Assembly (NCBI RefSeq): GCF_018362775.1
Contig: NZ_JAGYXY010000002.1
Span: 62,001-126,000 of the forward strand
DNA from: Alistipes montrealensis
GTDB taxonomy: Bacteria > Bacteroidota > Bacteroidia > Bacteroidales > Rikenellaceae
Direction: 5' to 3'
DNA length: 64,000 bases
Part shown: one piece after another, positions 1 through 7,382 of the stretch
Layout: every line of letters begins with the position of its first letter
Position numbering within the stretch: the stretch's first letter is position 1
Notes under the pieces: generated by a model
Told to the model about the DNA's origin: nothing
The model's database searches: none
What the model saw: only the letters and a program-made list of their open reading frames with translations
Program-made: the position numbers and the translations under genes

Positions 1-75
1 GACATCGCCTACGATCTGGGCGCGGAGCGAAAGCGCGGCCAGGAGAAATACGAAAAGGAGACAGTATTTTTTCAT
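1..75 (-). CDS. Secreted protein, 5' end only (possible DUF3868 partner)
   Basis: Only the first 25 codons lie in the window. They encode a signal peptide: MKKYC, a hydrophobic core, then an LRAQ cleavage site. The ATG at 75 lies 12 bases after the stop of the DUF3575 gene on the same strand, so the two probably share a transcript. In Bacteroidales fimbrial loci a DUF3575 gene is often followed by a DUF3868 gene, which is why I suggest that family. The visible residues cannot prove it. Confidence 0.55.
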   Translation of the reverse strand, partial: MKKYCLLFVFLLAALSLRAQIVGDV

Positions 76-87
76 GGGTCGCAGCGT

Positions 88-681
88 TTATTTCTTGGAA
101 TTGAACAGGTAGACGAACGTAACGCCGACTTCGGTGGGAATCGGCAGGAACCGTTTGGTATCGACATACGATTTGCGTTTCGGACCGTTCACCGGCTCGG
201 CATGGTAACTCAGGCGCGCCAGTCCGGCTCCGGCCGAAAGTTCGAGGTTCCAATGGGGGCTGACGTAAAACTGATAACCGATGCTGAAGCCCGCGCCGAC
301 GAACGAACCCTTGTAGTAATTCGTCTTCAGCCCTTGCAGAATCCGGTTGCCGATGATCGGGAGCTTGAAACCGCCGACCTCGAACTTGCCGCCGATGGCA
401 TGCACCCCGAAAAAGAGACGCGTGTACTTCTCGGTCACCCAGTAGCGGTACTCGGGGCGAATGAACCAATGCTGGATTTTGTTGTCCGAACCGATGGTCC
501 AGGGGTTGTAGTTGGCCGAAAAGCCCACTGTGGAGTGTTTGCTGACAGCCACTTCGGCCCCCACGTTCAGGGTCGTCGTAGCCCAGTAAAGCAGGTTGGT
601 CTTCACGACCACCTGCTGCGCAGACGCTCCCGGCCAGCCGCACACAGCCAGCAGAAGCATCAGAACGATCTTCTTATTCAT
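88..681 (-). CDS. DUF3575 family outer-membrane-type protein
   Basis: The product is 197 aa with an N-terminal signal peptide (MNKKIVLMLLLAV to a SAQQ cleavage site). Mature segments such as VVVKTNLLYWATTTLN, WFIRPEYRYW and FFGVHAIGG, with alternating hydrophobic strands ending in VTFVYLF, are typical of DUF3575. This small predicted beta-barrel family is usually encoded next to FimA/Mfa1-type fimbrillin genes in Bacteroidales. The ATG at 681 was chosen over one nine codons upstream because it places the lysines and hydrophobic core directly at the N-terminus. The next gene starts 12 bases downstream. A fimbria-assembly role is inferred from the family, since no fimbrillin gene is visible here. 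Confidence 0.8.
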   Translation of the reverse strand: MNKKIVLMLLLAVCGWPGASAQQVVVKTNLLYWATTTLNVGAEVAVSKHSTVGFSANYNPWTIGSDNKIQHWFIRPEYRYWVTEKYTRLFFGVHAIGGKFEVGGFKLPIIGNRILQGLKTNYYKGSFVGAGFSIGYQFYVSPHWNLELSAGAGLARLSYHAEPVNGPKRKSYVDTKRFLPIPTEVGVTFVYLFNSKK

Positions 682-878
682 AATACACAGATTGATTCGC
701 GTTTGCACCTGTCCGAGCGGGCCAAAATAGCCGTTCCCGTCGCCTTTTCAGACAGTTATCGGTACAAAATTGGCCATAAAACCCAGAAATACATGTATCA
801 TAAACAATACAAAACACCGGAAGGTTCAAAAAGTTCCGGATGCGAACCCGCTGGTTCTGAATGCTTCCATGTGAAGAA

Positions 879-910
879 TTTGGCTTTTCAGCCGGAAACG
901 ACTACCTTTC
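879..910 (+). promoter_or_regulatory. Promoter for the cystatin-like gene
   Basis: TTTG (879-882), 20 bases, then TACCTTTC (903-910). This is one base off the Bacteroidota -7 consensus TAnnTTTG and lies 21 bases before the ATG at 932. Confidence 0.5.
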
Positions 911-919
911 GTACGCAAA

Positions 920-933
920 AATACCCGATTGAT
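920..933. repeat. 14-bp direct repeat, copy 1
   Basis: AATACCCGATTGAT here is identical to 1650-1663. This copy overlaps the start codon of the cystatin-like gene. Confidence 0.7.
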
Positions 934-1288
934 GCTGAAACTAACGATCGCAATACTCGCGGCGACCCTGCTGACCGCCTGCGGAGGTCCGGGACGACGG
1001 GCCGAAAAGCAACCCCAAAAAACGGTTTTGTGCGGCGGCTATACCCAGCAGCGCCCCCTCAGCGACGCCGAGCGAGCGCTGTTCCGTCAGGCGACTGACA
1101 GTTTGACAGGCGTGAACTACACCCCGGAAAGCGTCGCCACGCAGGTCGTGGCGGGAACCAACTACCGCTTCGTCTGCACGGCGAAGGCCGCAACACCCGA
1201 CCCCGCGGCCTACGAGGCCGAAATCATCGTCTACCAGCCGCTGCCGGGACGGGGCGAGCCGAAAATCACGAAAATCACGCGTCTGTAA
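932..1288 (+). CDS. Cystatin/stefin-like lipoprotein (cysteine protease inhibitor fold)
   Basis: The product is 118 aa. Residues 1-17 form a lipoprotein signal ending in lipobox LTAC, so the protein is probably tethered at the envelope. The mature domain carries the main cystatin marks in order: a glycine pair near the N-terminus (GGY, about residue 35), the central QVVAG loop followed by TNYRF, and a second loop reading PLPG before the last strand. QVVAGTNY and LPG match the vertebrate stefin pattern, and the length suits one cystatin domain. This family normally inhibits papain-like proteases by inserting those three regions into the active-site cleft, and I infer the same here. The start is ATG 932, not the TTG one codon earlier. 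The 3' end overlaps the convergent DUF488 gene by 14 bp. Confidence 0.8.
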   Translation: MLKLTIAILAATLLTACGGPGRRAEKQPQKTVLCGGYTQQRPLSDAERALFRQATDSLTGVNYTPESVATQVVAGTNYRFVCTAKAATPDPAAYEAEIIVYQPLPGRGEPKITKITRL

Positions 1289-1649
1289 CGCGCTCGGACG
1301 CTTTCTGCAAATACTCCTGCAAGATAAGCGCATGGTTCTCCGCCGCGTTCTTCGAGGCGTAGAGCAGCGTCACCGTGTCCGCATCGCCGATATTGCGGAT
1401 AAATTCCCGCACGGCCTGCGAAGCGCGCAGTTCATCGGTATAACGGCGACGGAACTCCGCCCACCGCCCCGCGGGATCGGCGTGATACCAGATGCGCAGT
1501 TCGGCCGAGGGCGCCAGGTCCTTGGCCCAGATGTCGTAATGCAGCGCATCCTTGCGTACGCCCCGCGGCCAGAGTTTGTCGACCAATACCCGGCAACCGT
1601 CATCCGGCGCCGGCGCTTCGTAAACCCGTTTTATTCGTATTCGTGCCAT
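1275..1649 (-). CDS. DUF488 family protein (YeaO-like)
   Basis: The product is 124 aa. Family landmarks are an N-terminal IRIKRVYE, LVDKLWPRGV (about 26-35), WAKDLAPSAELRIWYHADP, then WAEFRRRYTDEL and a C-terminal TLLYASKNAAENHA. DUF488 proteins are small and cytosolic with no firmly established reaction. I chose ATG 1649, which gives the usual family length and N-terminus; the longer reading adds 31 unlikely residues. The gene is convergent with the cystatin-like gene, with 14 bp of overlap. A 14-bp sequence just upstream of its ATG is repeated at the start of that neighbour. Confidence 0.85.
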   Translation of the reverse strand: MARIRIKRVYEAPAPDDGCRVLVDKLWPRGVRKDALHYDIWAKDLAPSAELRIWYHADPAGRWAEFRRRYTDELRASQAVREFIRNIGDADTVTLLYASKNAAENHALILQEYLQKASERVTDA

Positions 1650-1663
1650 AATACCCGATTGAT
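1650..1663. repeat. 14-bp direct repeat, copy 2
   Basis: AATACCCGATTGAT is identical to 920-933. It abuts the DUF488 start codon on the opposite strand. Confidence 0.7.
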
Positions 1664-1745
1664 AATTTATCAGATGCGGTGCAAAAAACAGACCGGAGCA
1701 CCGCAAGCCCGTTCCCTGAAAGGACCGCATTATTCCAAACAAATG

Positions 1746-1767
1746 AAGGGCGCCTCCCGGCGCCCTT
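1746..1767 (-). terminator. Hairpin terminator candidate after the sigma-factor unit
   Basis: AAGGGCGCC (1746-1754), a TCCC loop, then GGCGCCCTT (1759-1767): a perfect 9-bp stem. The following minus-strand sequence is only moderately T-rich, so termination strength is uncertain. Confidence 0.5.
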
Positions 1768-1786
1768 CCCCATCAAAAATTAACCC

Positions 1787-1936
1787 TTAAAAATTATCTC
1801 CTTTTCGGAAGACCTCCGAGAGGTAATGGTGTAAATAGCATAAATCCGCATCACCCTGTACAACCTCCCGCATCATTAAATCTTCGTCCTCGGAGATGCC
1901 GTTGTCTGAAACTTCATTTTTGTCAATCTCCTCCAT
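1787..1936 (-). CDS. Small acidic hypothetical protein downstream of the sigma factor
   Basis: The product is 49 aa beginning MEEIDKNEVSDNG and ending FRKGDNF. It is strongly acidic in its first half and more hydrophobic later (DADLCYLHHYLSEVF). There is no signal peptide, membrane helix or known domain. It starts 63 bp after the sigma-factor stop on the same strand and ends just before a hairpin, so it could be the last gene of that transcript. I used the only ATG; the longer frame opens with TTG. Its function is unknown. A regulatory partner of the sigma factor is possible on position alone. Confidence 0.5.
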   Translation of the reverse strand: MEEIDKNEVSDNGISEDEDLMMREVVQGDADLCYLHHYLSEVFRKGDNF

Positions 1937-1999
1937 AGGCCTTAATTTTAGCTTGCTTGCATTTATATAACGCAACCCATTCGGGAATATTGTGCGGAA

Positions 2000-2584
2000 T
2001 CAGCTCAAGACCATATTTTTTTCCTTGATCATGCGGCGCAGGTTGATCAGCGCGTAACGCATGCGTCCCAGCGCCGTGTTGATACTCACGTCGGTCTGCT
2101 CGGCTATCTCCTTGAAGCTCAAACCTGAAAAGTAGCGCATGATCACCACCTCGCGCTGCTCTTCGGGCAGCAGTTCGACCAATGCGCGCACGTCGCGTTC
2201 GATCTGGTCGCAGACCATCGAATCCTCGATCGTTCGCTCGGCCAGCTTCAGCGTCCCGAGTACGTCGTAACCGGCCTCCGCCTCGCTCACGGACTTGTTC
2301 TGCCGCTGTGCGCGGAAGTGGTCTATCACCTGGTTGTGGGCGATGCGCAGAATCCACGAAAGGAACTTGCCGTTATCTGTATAACGGCCTTCGTCGATCA
2401 CACGGACGGCTTTGATAAATGTTTCCTGGAAAATATCATCGGCCACGTCACGGTCCTTGACCATCATGTTGATGTAGTCACGTACGCGACGACTATGGCG
2501 TTCGATGAGTTTGGATATGGCACTTTGGTCACCTGAAAGGTAGTGATTAAGCAATACCTGGTCACTTAATACTTGCACGTTCAT
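2000..2584 (-). CDS. ECF-type RNA polymerase sigma factor
   Basis: The product is 194 aa with the two-domain ECF layout. Sigma region 2 is at about residues 22-92 (RDVADDIFQETFIKAV, then SWILRIAHNQVIDHFR). Region 4 is at about 137-185 (LPEEQREVVIMRYFSGLS, FKEIAEQTDVSINTALG). It would direct core polymerase to a subset of promoters. No membrane anti-sigma gene lies beside it and there is no C-terminal extension; only a 49-aa acidic ORF follows. Unusually for this window there is a purine-rich Shine-Dalgarno-like AGGAGA a few bases before the ATG, on the minus strand at about 2590-2600. Confidence 0.93.
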   Translation of the reverse strand: MNVQVLSDQVLLNHYLSGDQSAISKLIERHSRRVRDYINMMVKDRDVADDIFQETFIKAVRVIDEGRYTDNGKFLSWILRIAHNQVIDHFRAQRQNKSVSEAEAGYDVLGTLKLAERTIEDSMVCDQIERDVRALVELLPEEQREVVIMRYFSGLSFKEIAEQTDVSINTALGRMRYALINLRRMIKEKNMVLS

Positions 2585-2946
2585 ACTCTTGTCTCCTAAT
2601 TAGTTACTAAGAGTAGATTTCTGTCCCGATAGGCAATCCTTTTTAGTGTTAGATGTCGTTTTTGTAGCGTTCGGGCCTTGTGAAACATCGGAGTTTCCGG
2701 AGGCTTTACGTTGGCAATATAAGCACTTTTTCCGAAAATACCAAATTTTTCTACTCTGCCGGAAAATTTTCCGGCCCGTTCTTCCTGCCCGAAATGAACA
2801 AAATCCGTGCCAGAAAATACCCGAATCCGAACAAAATAAAAAAAACGGCTCTCAGTGAAAAGGCAGGACCGGCGGGTAAAATTCCACTCCGGTCGCGCAT
2901 ACCTGACCCCGGCCGCCGCACACCGCTGTTCGATACCGTGCGCCGC
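2585..2946. other. Intergenic gap with a 16-bp perfect palindrome
   Basis: 362 bp between two minus-strand genes. I see the sigma-factor leader, an AT-rich stretch, and the palindrome CCGGAAAATTTTCCGG at 2759-2774. No TAnnTTTG promoter is evident for the sigma gene and no convincing small gene is present. Confidence 0.5.
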
Positions 2947-3846
2947 TTATTTCATCGGCTCGACATGAATGGCGATCATCGTCCCCTCGCCGAAACGGGC
3001 GCGCAGACGGTGTTCGATGTCGACCGTCAGGGCGTGGGACTGCGCCACGGTCATCGCCCCGTCCATACGGACATGAACCTCGATGGCGATCGAAGCCCCG
3101 ATACGGCGGGTCCGCAGGTTGTGCGGTTCCCGCACGCCGGGATCCGCCGTCACGATTTGCAGGATCTCCTGCTCCACGTCCGCCGGAAGCGAACATTCCA
3201 GCAGTTCGTCGAGCCCCGTGCGAATCAGGTCGAAGGCCACCTTGAAGATGAACACCGCCACGACGAGCGCTGCGATCGGATCGGCGATGCGCCACTTCTG
3301 GCCCAGGAAATAGGCACAGGCGATACCGACCAACGTACCCAGCGACGACAGTGCGTCGCTGCGGTGATGCCAGGCATTGGCCACAACGCTCGGGCTATCG
3401 ACCGCGCGGCCTTCGCGAACGGTATAACGGTAGAGAATTTCTTTGGCGACGATCGACAACACGGCCGCCGCAAGGGCGATCAGTCCCGGCCGGGGCAGCA
3501 GCCCGCCGTCGACCACGACCCGGATGTCCCGGATGCTGTTGACGAGAATCCCGGCCCCCACGACTCCCAGCGCAAGGCTTATGATGATCGTGGCGAGGGT
3601 CTCGTATTTGCCGTGGCCGTAATCGTGGCCGTCGTCACGGGGCTTGGACGAAATCCGAACGAAGGCGATCACCACGACATCGGTCGCAAGGTCCGAAAAC
3701 GAATGCACGGCATCGGCGATCATCGCCCCGCTTCGCCCGACGATTCCGGCGGCGAGTTTCGCAAACGACAATACGAGGTTGACCACAAACCCGACAAGGG
3801 TCACGCGGTAGATTCTGCGCTTCCGGATTTCCGCTTCACTGGACAT
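2947..3846 (-). CDS. Cation diffusion facilitator family transporter
   Basis: The product is 299 aa, an inner-membrane metal/proton antiporter of the CDF family that exports divalent cations such as zinc, iron or manganese. Helices begin at about residue 13. The TM2 metal site reads AMIADAVHSFSDLATD, and the TM5 site NAWHHRSDALSS carries the paired His/Asp of the HxxxD signature. A loop GHDYGHGKYE lies between them. A cytosolic ferredoxin-like C-terminal domain follows from about 205 (LPADVEQEILQIV, IAIEVHVRMD). Length is normal. The metal cannot be assigned from sequence alone. The gene stands alone on its strand, and its start lies next to a repeat-rich gap. Confidence 0.93.
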   Translation of the reverse strand: MSSEAEIRKRRIYRVTLVGFVVNLVLSFAKLAAGIVGRSGAMIADAVHSFSDLATDVVVIAFVRISSKPRDDGHDYGHGKYETLATIIISLALGVVGAGILVNSIRDIRVVVDGGLLPRPGLIALAAAVLSIVAKEILYRYTVREGRAVDSPSVVANAWHHRSDALSSLGTLVGIACAYFLGQKWRIADPIAALVVAVFIFKVAFDLIRTGLDELLECSLPADVEQEILQIVTADPGVREPHNLRTRRIGASIAIEVHVRMDGAMTVAQSHALTVDIEHRLRARFGEGTMIAIHVEPMK

Positions 3847-3908
3847 AGGCGTAAAAGTTAAAATTCAAAAATACGTTTTTTTTCGGTTCTGACAGGAGCG
3901 GCCGGCAG

Positions 3909-4087
3909 TTTTTGATTTTAGATGAGCAGATTTGCACTTAACCGAAGGCAGCTCCTGAGCCATTTTTGATTTTAGGCGAGGTAGTTTCGTGTATCGCGAG
4001 GAACGGGACGGATGGGTAGTATAAGAATACGTCCCATTCGTCCCGTTCAAGGGATATGCGAAAATATGCACCTAAAACCGAAAATCA
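3909..4087. repeat. Intergenic repeat element, copy A (covarying hairpin)
   Basis: The core is a 15-bp stem (4002-4016 with 4033-4047, one G-T pair) capped by the 16-base loop 4017-4032 of form TA-GTAT-AAGA-ATAC-GT. The same architecture with a different stem sequence occurs at 36378-36423. TTTTTGATTTTAG occurs twice to the left (3909-3921, 3963-3975). An inverted, diverged copy (CTAAAACCGAAAATCA, 4072-4087) lies to the right and reaches the proS stop codon. Confidence 0.75.
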
Positions 4088-5569
4088 ATAGCTGCGGGCA
4101 AACAGGACCCGGCGGTGCGACGGCTTGCCGGAGAAGACGCAAACGCCTTCCTCATCGGGCGCATCGACCGGAATACAGCGGATCGTTGCCTTCGTGGCGT
4201 CCTTGATCGCCACCTCGGTCTCGACCGTACCGTCCCAATGTGCCAGAAGGAAACCGCCCTTCTCGTCGAGCACACGCTTGAACTCTTCCCACGTGTCGAC
4301 CTTCGTGATCATCGACTCGCGGTAGTCGGAGGCCTTTCGGAAAATATTCTCCTGAATCTCGGTCATCAGGCCTTCGATACGTTCGACGAGTCCTTCCTGC
4401 GAAACGGTCTGCTTTTCCAGCGTGTCGCGGCGTACCAGCTCGATCGTACCGTTCTCCATGTCACGGGGACCCATTGCCAGGCGCACGGGTACGCCCTTGA
4501 GTTCGTATTCCGCGAACTTGAAGCCCGAACGCACATTGTCGCGGTCGTCGATCTTGACCGAAATACCTTTGGCCTTGAGCTGTTCGGCAATCGCCTCGAA
4601 ACGCGCGCGAATCTCGACGAGCTGGTCTTCGCCCTTGTAAATCGGAATCATCACCACCTGGATCGGGGCGAGTTTGGGCGGCAGAACCAGACCGTTATTG
4701 TCCGAATGGGCCATGATCAGCGCCCCCATCAGGCGGGTCGAAACGCCCCACGAGGTCGCCCACACATATTCGAGTTTACCCTCCTTGTTGACATACTGCA
4801 CGTCGAATGCCTTGGCGAAGTTCTGGCCCAGGAAATGCGACGTACCGCTCTGCAGCGCCTTGCCGTCCTGCATCAGCGCTTCGATCGTAAGCGTATCCTC
4901 GGCGCCCGCAAACCGCTCGTTGGGCGACTTGTGGCCCACAATCACCGGAACGGACATCCACTCCTCGGCGAACTTCTGGTAAACGCGGATCATCTTTTCA
5001 GCCTCCTCGATCGCCTCTTCACGCGTGGCGTGCGCCGTATGCCCTTCCTGCCACAGAAACTCGGCCGTGCGCAGGAACAGGCGCGTACGCATCTCCCAGC
5101 GCACGACGTTGGCCCACTGGTTGCACAGGATCGGCAGGTCGCGGTAGGACTGAATCCAGTTTTTATAGGTGTTCCAGATAATCGTCTCCGACGTAGGACG
5201 CACAATCAGTTCCTCCTCCAGTTTGGCGTCGGGATCGACCACGACGCCCTTGCCGTGGGGATCGTTCTTCAGACGGTAATGCGTCACTACGGCGCACTCC
5301 TTGGCAAAGCCCTCGACGTGGTGGGCCTCCTTCGAGAAGAAGGACTTGGGAATAAAGAGCGGGAAATAGGCATTCTGGTGTCCCGTATCCTTGAACATCT
5401 TGTCCAGTGCGGCCTGCATCTTCTCCCAGATGGCATAACCGTAAGGTTTGATGACCATACATCCGCGGACGGCGGAATTTTCCGCGAGTCCCGCCTTCAC
5501 GACCAGGTCGTTATACCACTGCGAGTAGTTCTCGTCCGACTTCGTGAGGTCTTTAAGTTCCTTTGCCAT
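4085..5569 (-). CDS. proS: Prolyl-tRNA synthetase (short archaeal/eukaryal-type form)
   Basis: The product is 494 aa. It activates proline and charges tRNA-Pro in the cytosol. The class II catalytic core shows [11 protein letters not shown], motif 2 around [19 protein letters not shown], and motif 3 near [14 protein letters not shown]. There is no bacterial editing insert; the anticodon-binding domain ([13 protein letters not shown] onwards, about 300) is followed by a C-terminal zinc-domain-like tail ending FARSY. This is the compact ProRS type common in Bacteroidota. A good promoter lies 33 bases upstream of the ATG. The stop codon overlaps the right arm of the intergenic repeat. Confidence 0.97.
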   Translation of the reverse strand: MAKELKDLTKSDENYSQWYNDLVVKAGLAENSAVRGCMVIKPYGYAIWEKMQAALDKMFKDTGHQNAYFPLFIPKSFFSKEAHHVEGFAKECAVVTHYRLKNDPHGKGVVVDPDAKLEEELIVRPTSETIIWNTYKNWIQSYRDLPILCNQWANVVRWEMRTRLFLRTAEFLWQEGHTAHATREEAIEEAEKMIRVYQKFAEEWMSVPVIVGHKSPNERFAGAEDTLTIEALMQDGKALQSGTSHFLGQNFAKAFDVQYVNKEGKLEYVWATSWGVSTRLMGALIMAHSDNNGLVLPPKLAPIQVVMIPIYKGEDQLVEIRARFEAIAEQLKAKGISVKIDDRDNVRSGFKFAEYELKGVPVRLAMGPRDMENGTIELVRRDTLEKQTVSQEGLVERIEGLMTEIQENIFRKASDYRESMITKVDTWEEFKRVLDEKGGFLLAHWDGTVETEVAIKDATKATIRCIPVDAPDEEGVCVFSGKPSHRRVLFARSY

Positions 5570-5601
5570 ATCGTATTGGTTTTTACTTTTATTTCGGACT
5601 G

Positions 5602-5634
5602 CAAATATACAAAAAAATAAAGGTCCGTTGCAAA
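5602..5634 (-). promoter_or_regulatory. Promoter for proS
   Basis: Read on the minus strand: TTTG (5634-5631), 21 bases, TATATTTG (5609-5602). It matches the Bacteroidota -33/-7 consensus well. Confidence 0.7.
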
Positions 5635-5664
5635 GACGAACCTTTATATTCCATGTATCTCTCC

Positions 5665-7353
5665 TTAGAAGCGGAATCCGAGCGTCAGCGCCACGTTGTG
5701 GCGGTTGATATCGGTCGAATAAACCGCGCTCTCGGTATGGCCGCCCTTATCCTCCGCATAGAACAGGTAGTAATCCGTGGTCTTCGACGACATGTACTGG
5801 TAAGCCACGTCGAGCAGTACGCCCCGGGCCAGCACGAAGCCTATGCCGGCGCCGTAATAGGTCGTCTGCTTGATGGCAGGCGACGCCAGCACCGTCTTAT
5901 CGTCCTTGAGCATCGAACCGCTGTAACCGAAGCCCGCACGCAGCGCCAGCACCGGCAGGGGTTTGAACTCGGCGCCTACGCGCAGGATGTTCGAGCCTTT
6001 GAACACATCGCGGAACGTATCGTTGTACCACGACTGCGAATCCAATCCCGAAGGATTGTCCTTGATGCGGATACCGTTGTACCAGTCGCGCTCATAGTCC
6101 ACCGAGATCACGCCCCGCTCGCCGAACGTATACGACGCGCCGAACATCAGCCGTGTCGGCGACACGAACGACCAACTGTTGGGACCGTCGTCGACCAGCA
6201 GCGGCGAAGTCATGTTGGGATCGCCGGCCGTCGAGATATAGCCTTCATCGTCGGGCTTCACGTTCGGGTCCGTATCGTTGTTGGCATAGGCCAGTCCGGC
6301 CGCAGCGCTCTGGAATTTCCGGTCGAGCGAATAGTAGGTCGGCGTATGGATCGCCACACCAAGGCGCAGGTTGGCCGTGGGACGATAGACGACGCCCGCC
6401 TTGAAGTTGACGCCCGTGCCATCCACGATCACGCTCTGGTTGAGCTTCCAGCGCAACAACTGGTAATCCAGGCCGGAGTTGCCGAAATCGGGAATCGCCT
6501 GGCTCGGATCGGAATAGAAATATTCCTCGACATAGTCGATGTACTTGCGCTGGTAAACGCTCTGGATACCCAGCGACGCACCTATATAAATCTTATTGTT
6601 GATATTGGCGCCCACCGACAACACATATTCGCCGATCGAGCCTTTGCTCCGCAGCATCGTATAATGGTCGACATCGGCATTCGGAGTGACCCACGTCGGC
6701 TGCCACGAATCGGGTTTGTTCGGATCGACCTGGTCAATCAGGAATCCGCGGTAAGCCAGTGCGGCGTTCCAGTACTCGGGAGCGATATTGTTCCAATTCC
6801 AGTTACCCGAACCGCCTCCGTTGTAAAAGCTGTTCTTCGAAATACCGCCCCAATACAACTGGCGCGCATAGGCGTCGCCAATGGTCGCCGCCTGATTCTG
6901 TCGCTGGAACGCATAGTCGTAGTTCAAGTCGGCGATACGGTTGTAACCGAAACCGATATTGAGGCTGACCAGCGAACGCGCCCCCTCGTAGGCATTGATT
7001 ACGACGCCGATGTTCGCCATCGAAAAACGGTCGCGGGAATTGTTCCCGTACTCCGGGGCGTTGGTCTTGCTCCGCGCAAAAGACATCATCGGAGTAACCG
7101 AAATGTCGTTATGGCGGTACATGCCCAGACCGGCCGGGTTGATCGACATCGACGAAAGGTCGGCGCCCAGCGAAGTAAACGCCCCAGCCATGGCCATAGC
7201 CCGTGCCGTACCGAAATTGAACTGCGTCTGCGACAACTCGAACATGTCGGACGGCATCAGCAGGTCTTTGTCCATCAGCAAGCCGCCCGATTGCTGAGCC
7301 GCGGCCGCAGCCGTCGTTGCGACGGCTGCAAGCGTGATTATCAATCGTTTCAT
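5665..7353 (-). CDS. OmpP1/FadL-like outer membrane beta-barrel protein
   Basis: The product is 562 aa with a signal peptide ([21 protein letters not shown]). The early mature region has [21 protein letters not shown] and [13 protein letters not shown], which is the FadL/TodX pattern of a hatch plug feeding a 14-strand barrel. Later segments alternate aromatic and polar residues, and the protein ends LGFRF with the terminal Phe expected of a BAM substrate. FadL proteins pass hydrophobic compounds across the outer membrane; the substrate here is unknown. It follows the Trp/Gly-rich lipoprotein gene by 29 bp on the same strand, suggesting one transcript. Confidence 0.88.
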   Translation of the reverse strand: MKRLIITLAAVATTAAAAAQQSGGLLMDKDLLMPSDMFELSQTQFNFGTARAMAMAGAFTSLGADLSSMSINPAGLGMYRHNDISVTPMMSFARSKTNAPEYGNNSRDRFSMANIGVVINAYEGARSLVSLNIGFGYNRIADLNYDYAFQRQNQAATIGDAYARQLYWGGISKNSFYNGGGSGNWNWNNIAPEYWNAALAYRGFLIDQVDPNKPDSWQPTWVTPNADVDHYTMLRSKGSIGEYVLSVGANINNKIYIGASLGIQSVYQRKYIDYVEEYFYSDPSQAIPDFGNSGLDYQLLRWKLNQSVIVDGTGVNFKAGVVYRPTANLRLGVAIHTPTYYSLDRKFQSAAAGLAYANNDTDPNVKPDDEGYISTAGDPNMTSPLLVDDGPNSWSFVSPTRLMFGASYTFGERGVISVDYERDWYNGIRIKDNPSGLDSQSWYNDTFRDVFKGSNILRVGAEFKPLPVLALRAGFGYSGSMLKDDKTVLASPAIKQTTYYGAGIGFVLARGVLLDVAYQYMSSKTTDYYLFYAEDKGGHTESAVYSTDINRHNVALTLGFRF

Positions 7354-7382
7354 ACTATTTTCACAGTTAAAGGTTTCAGCCG

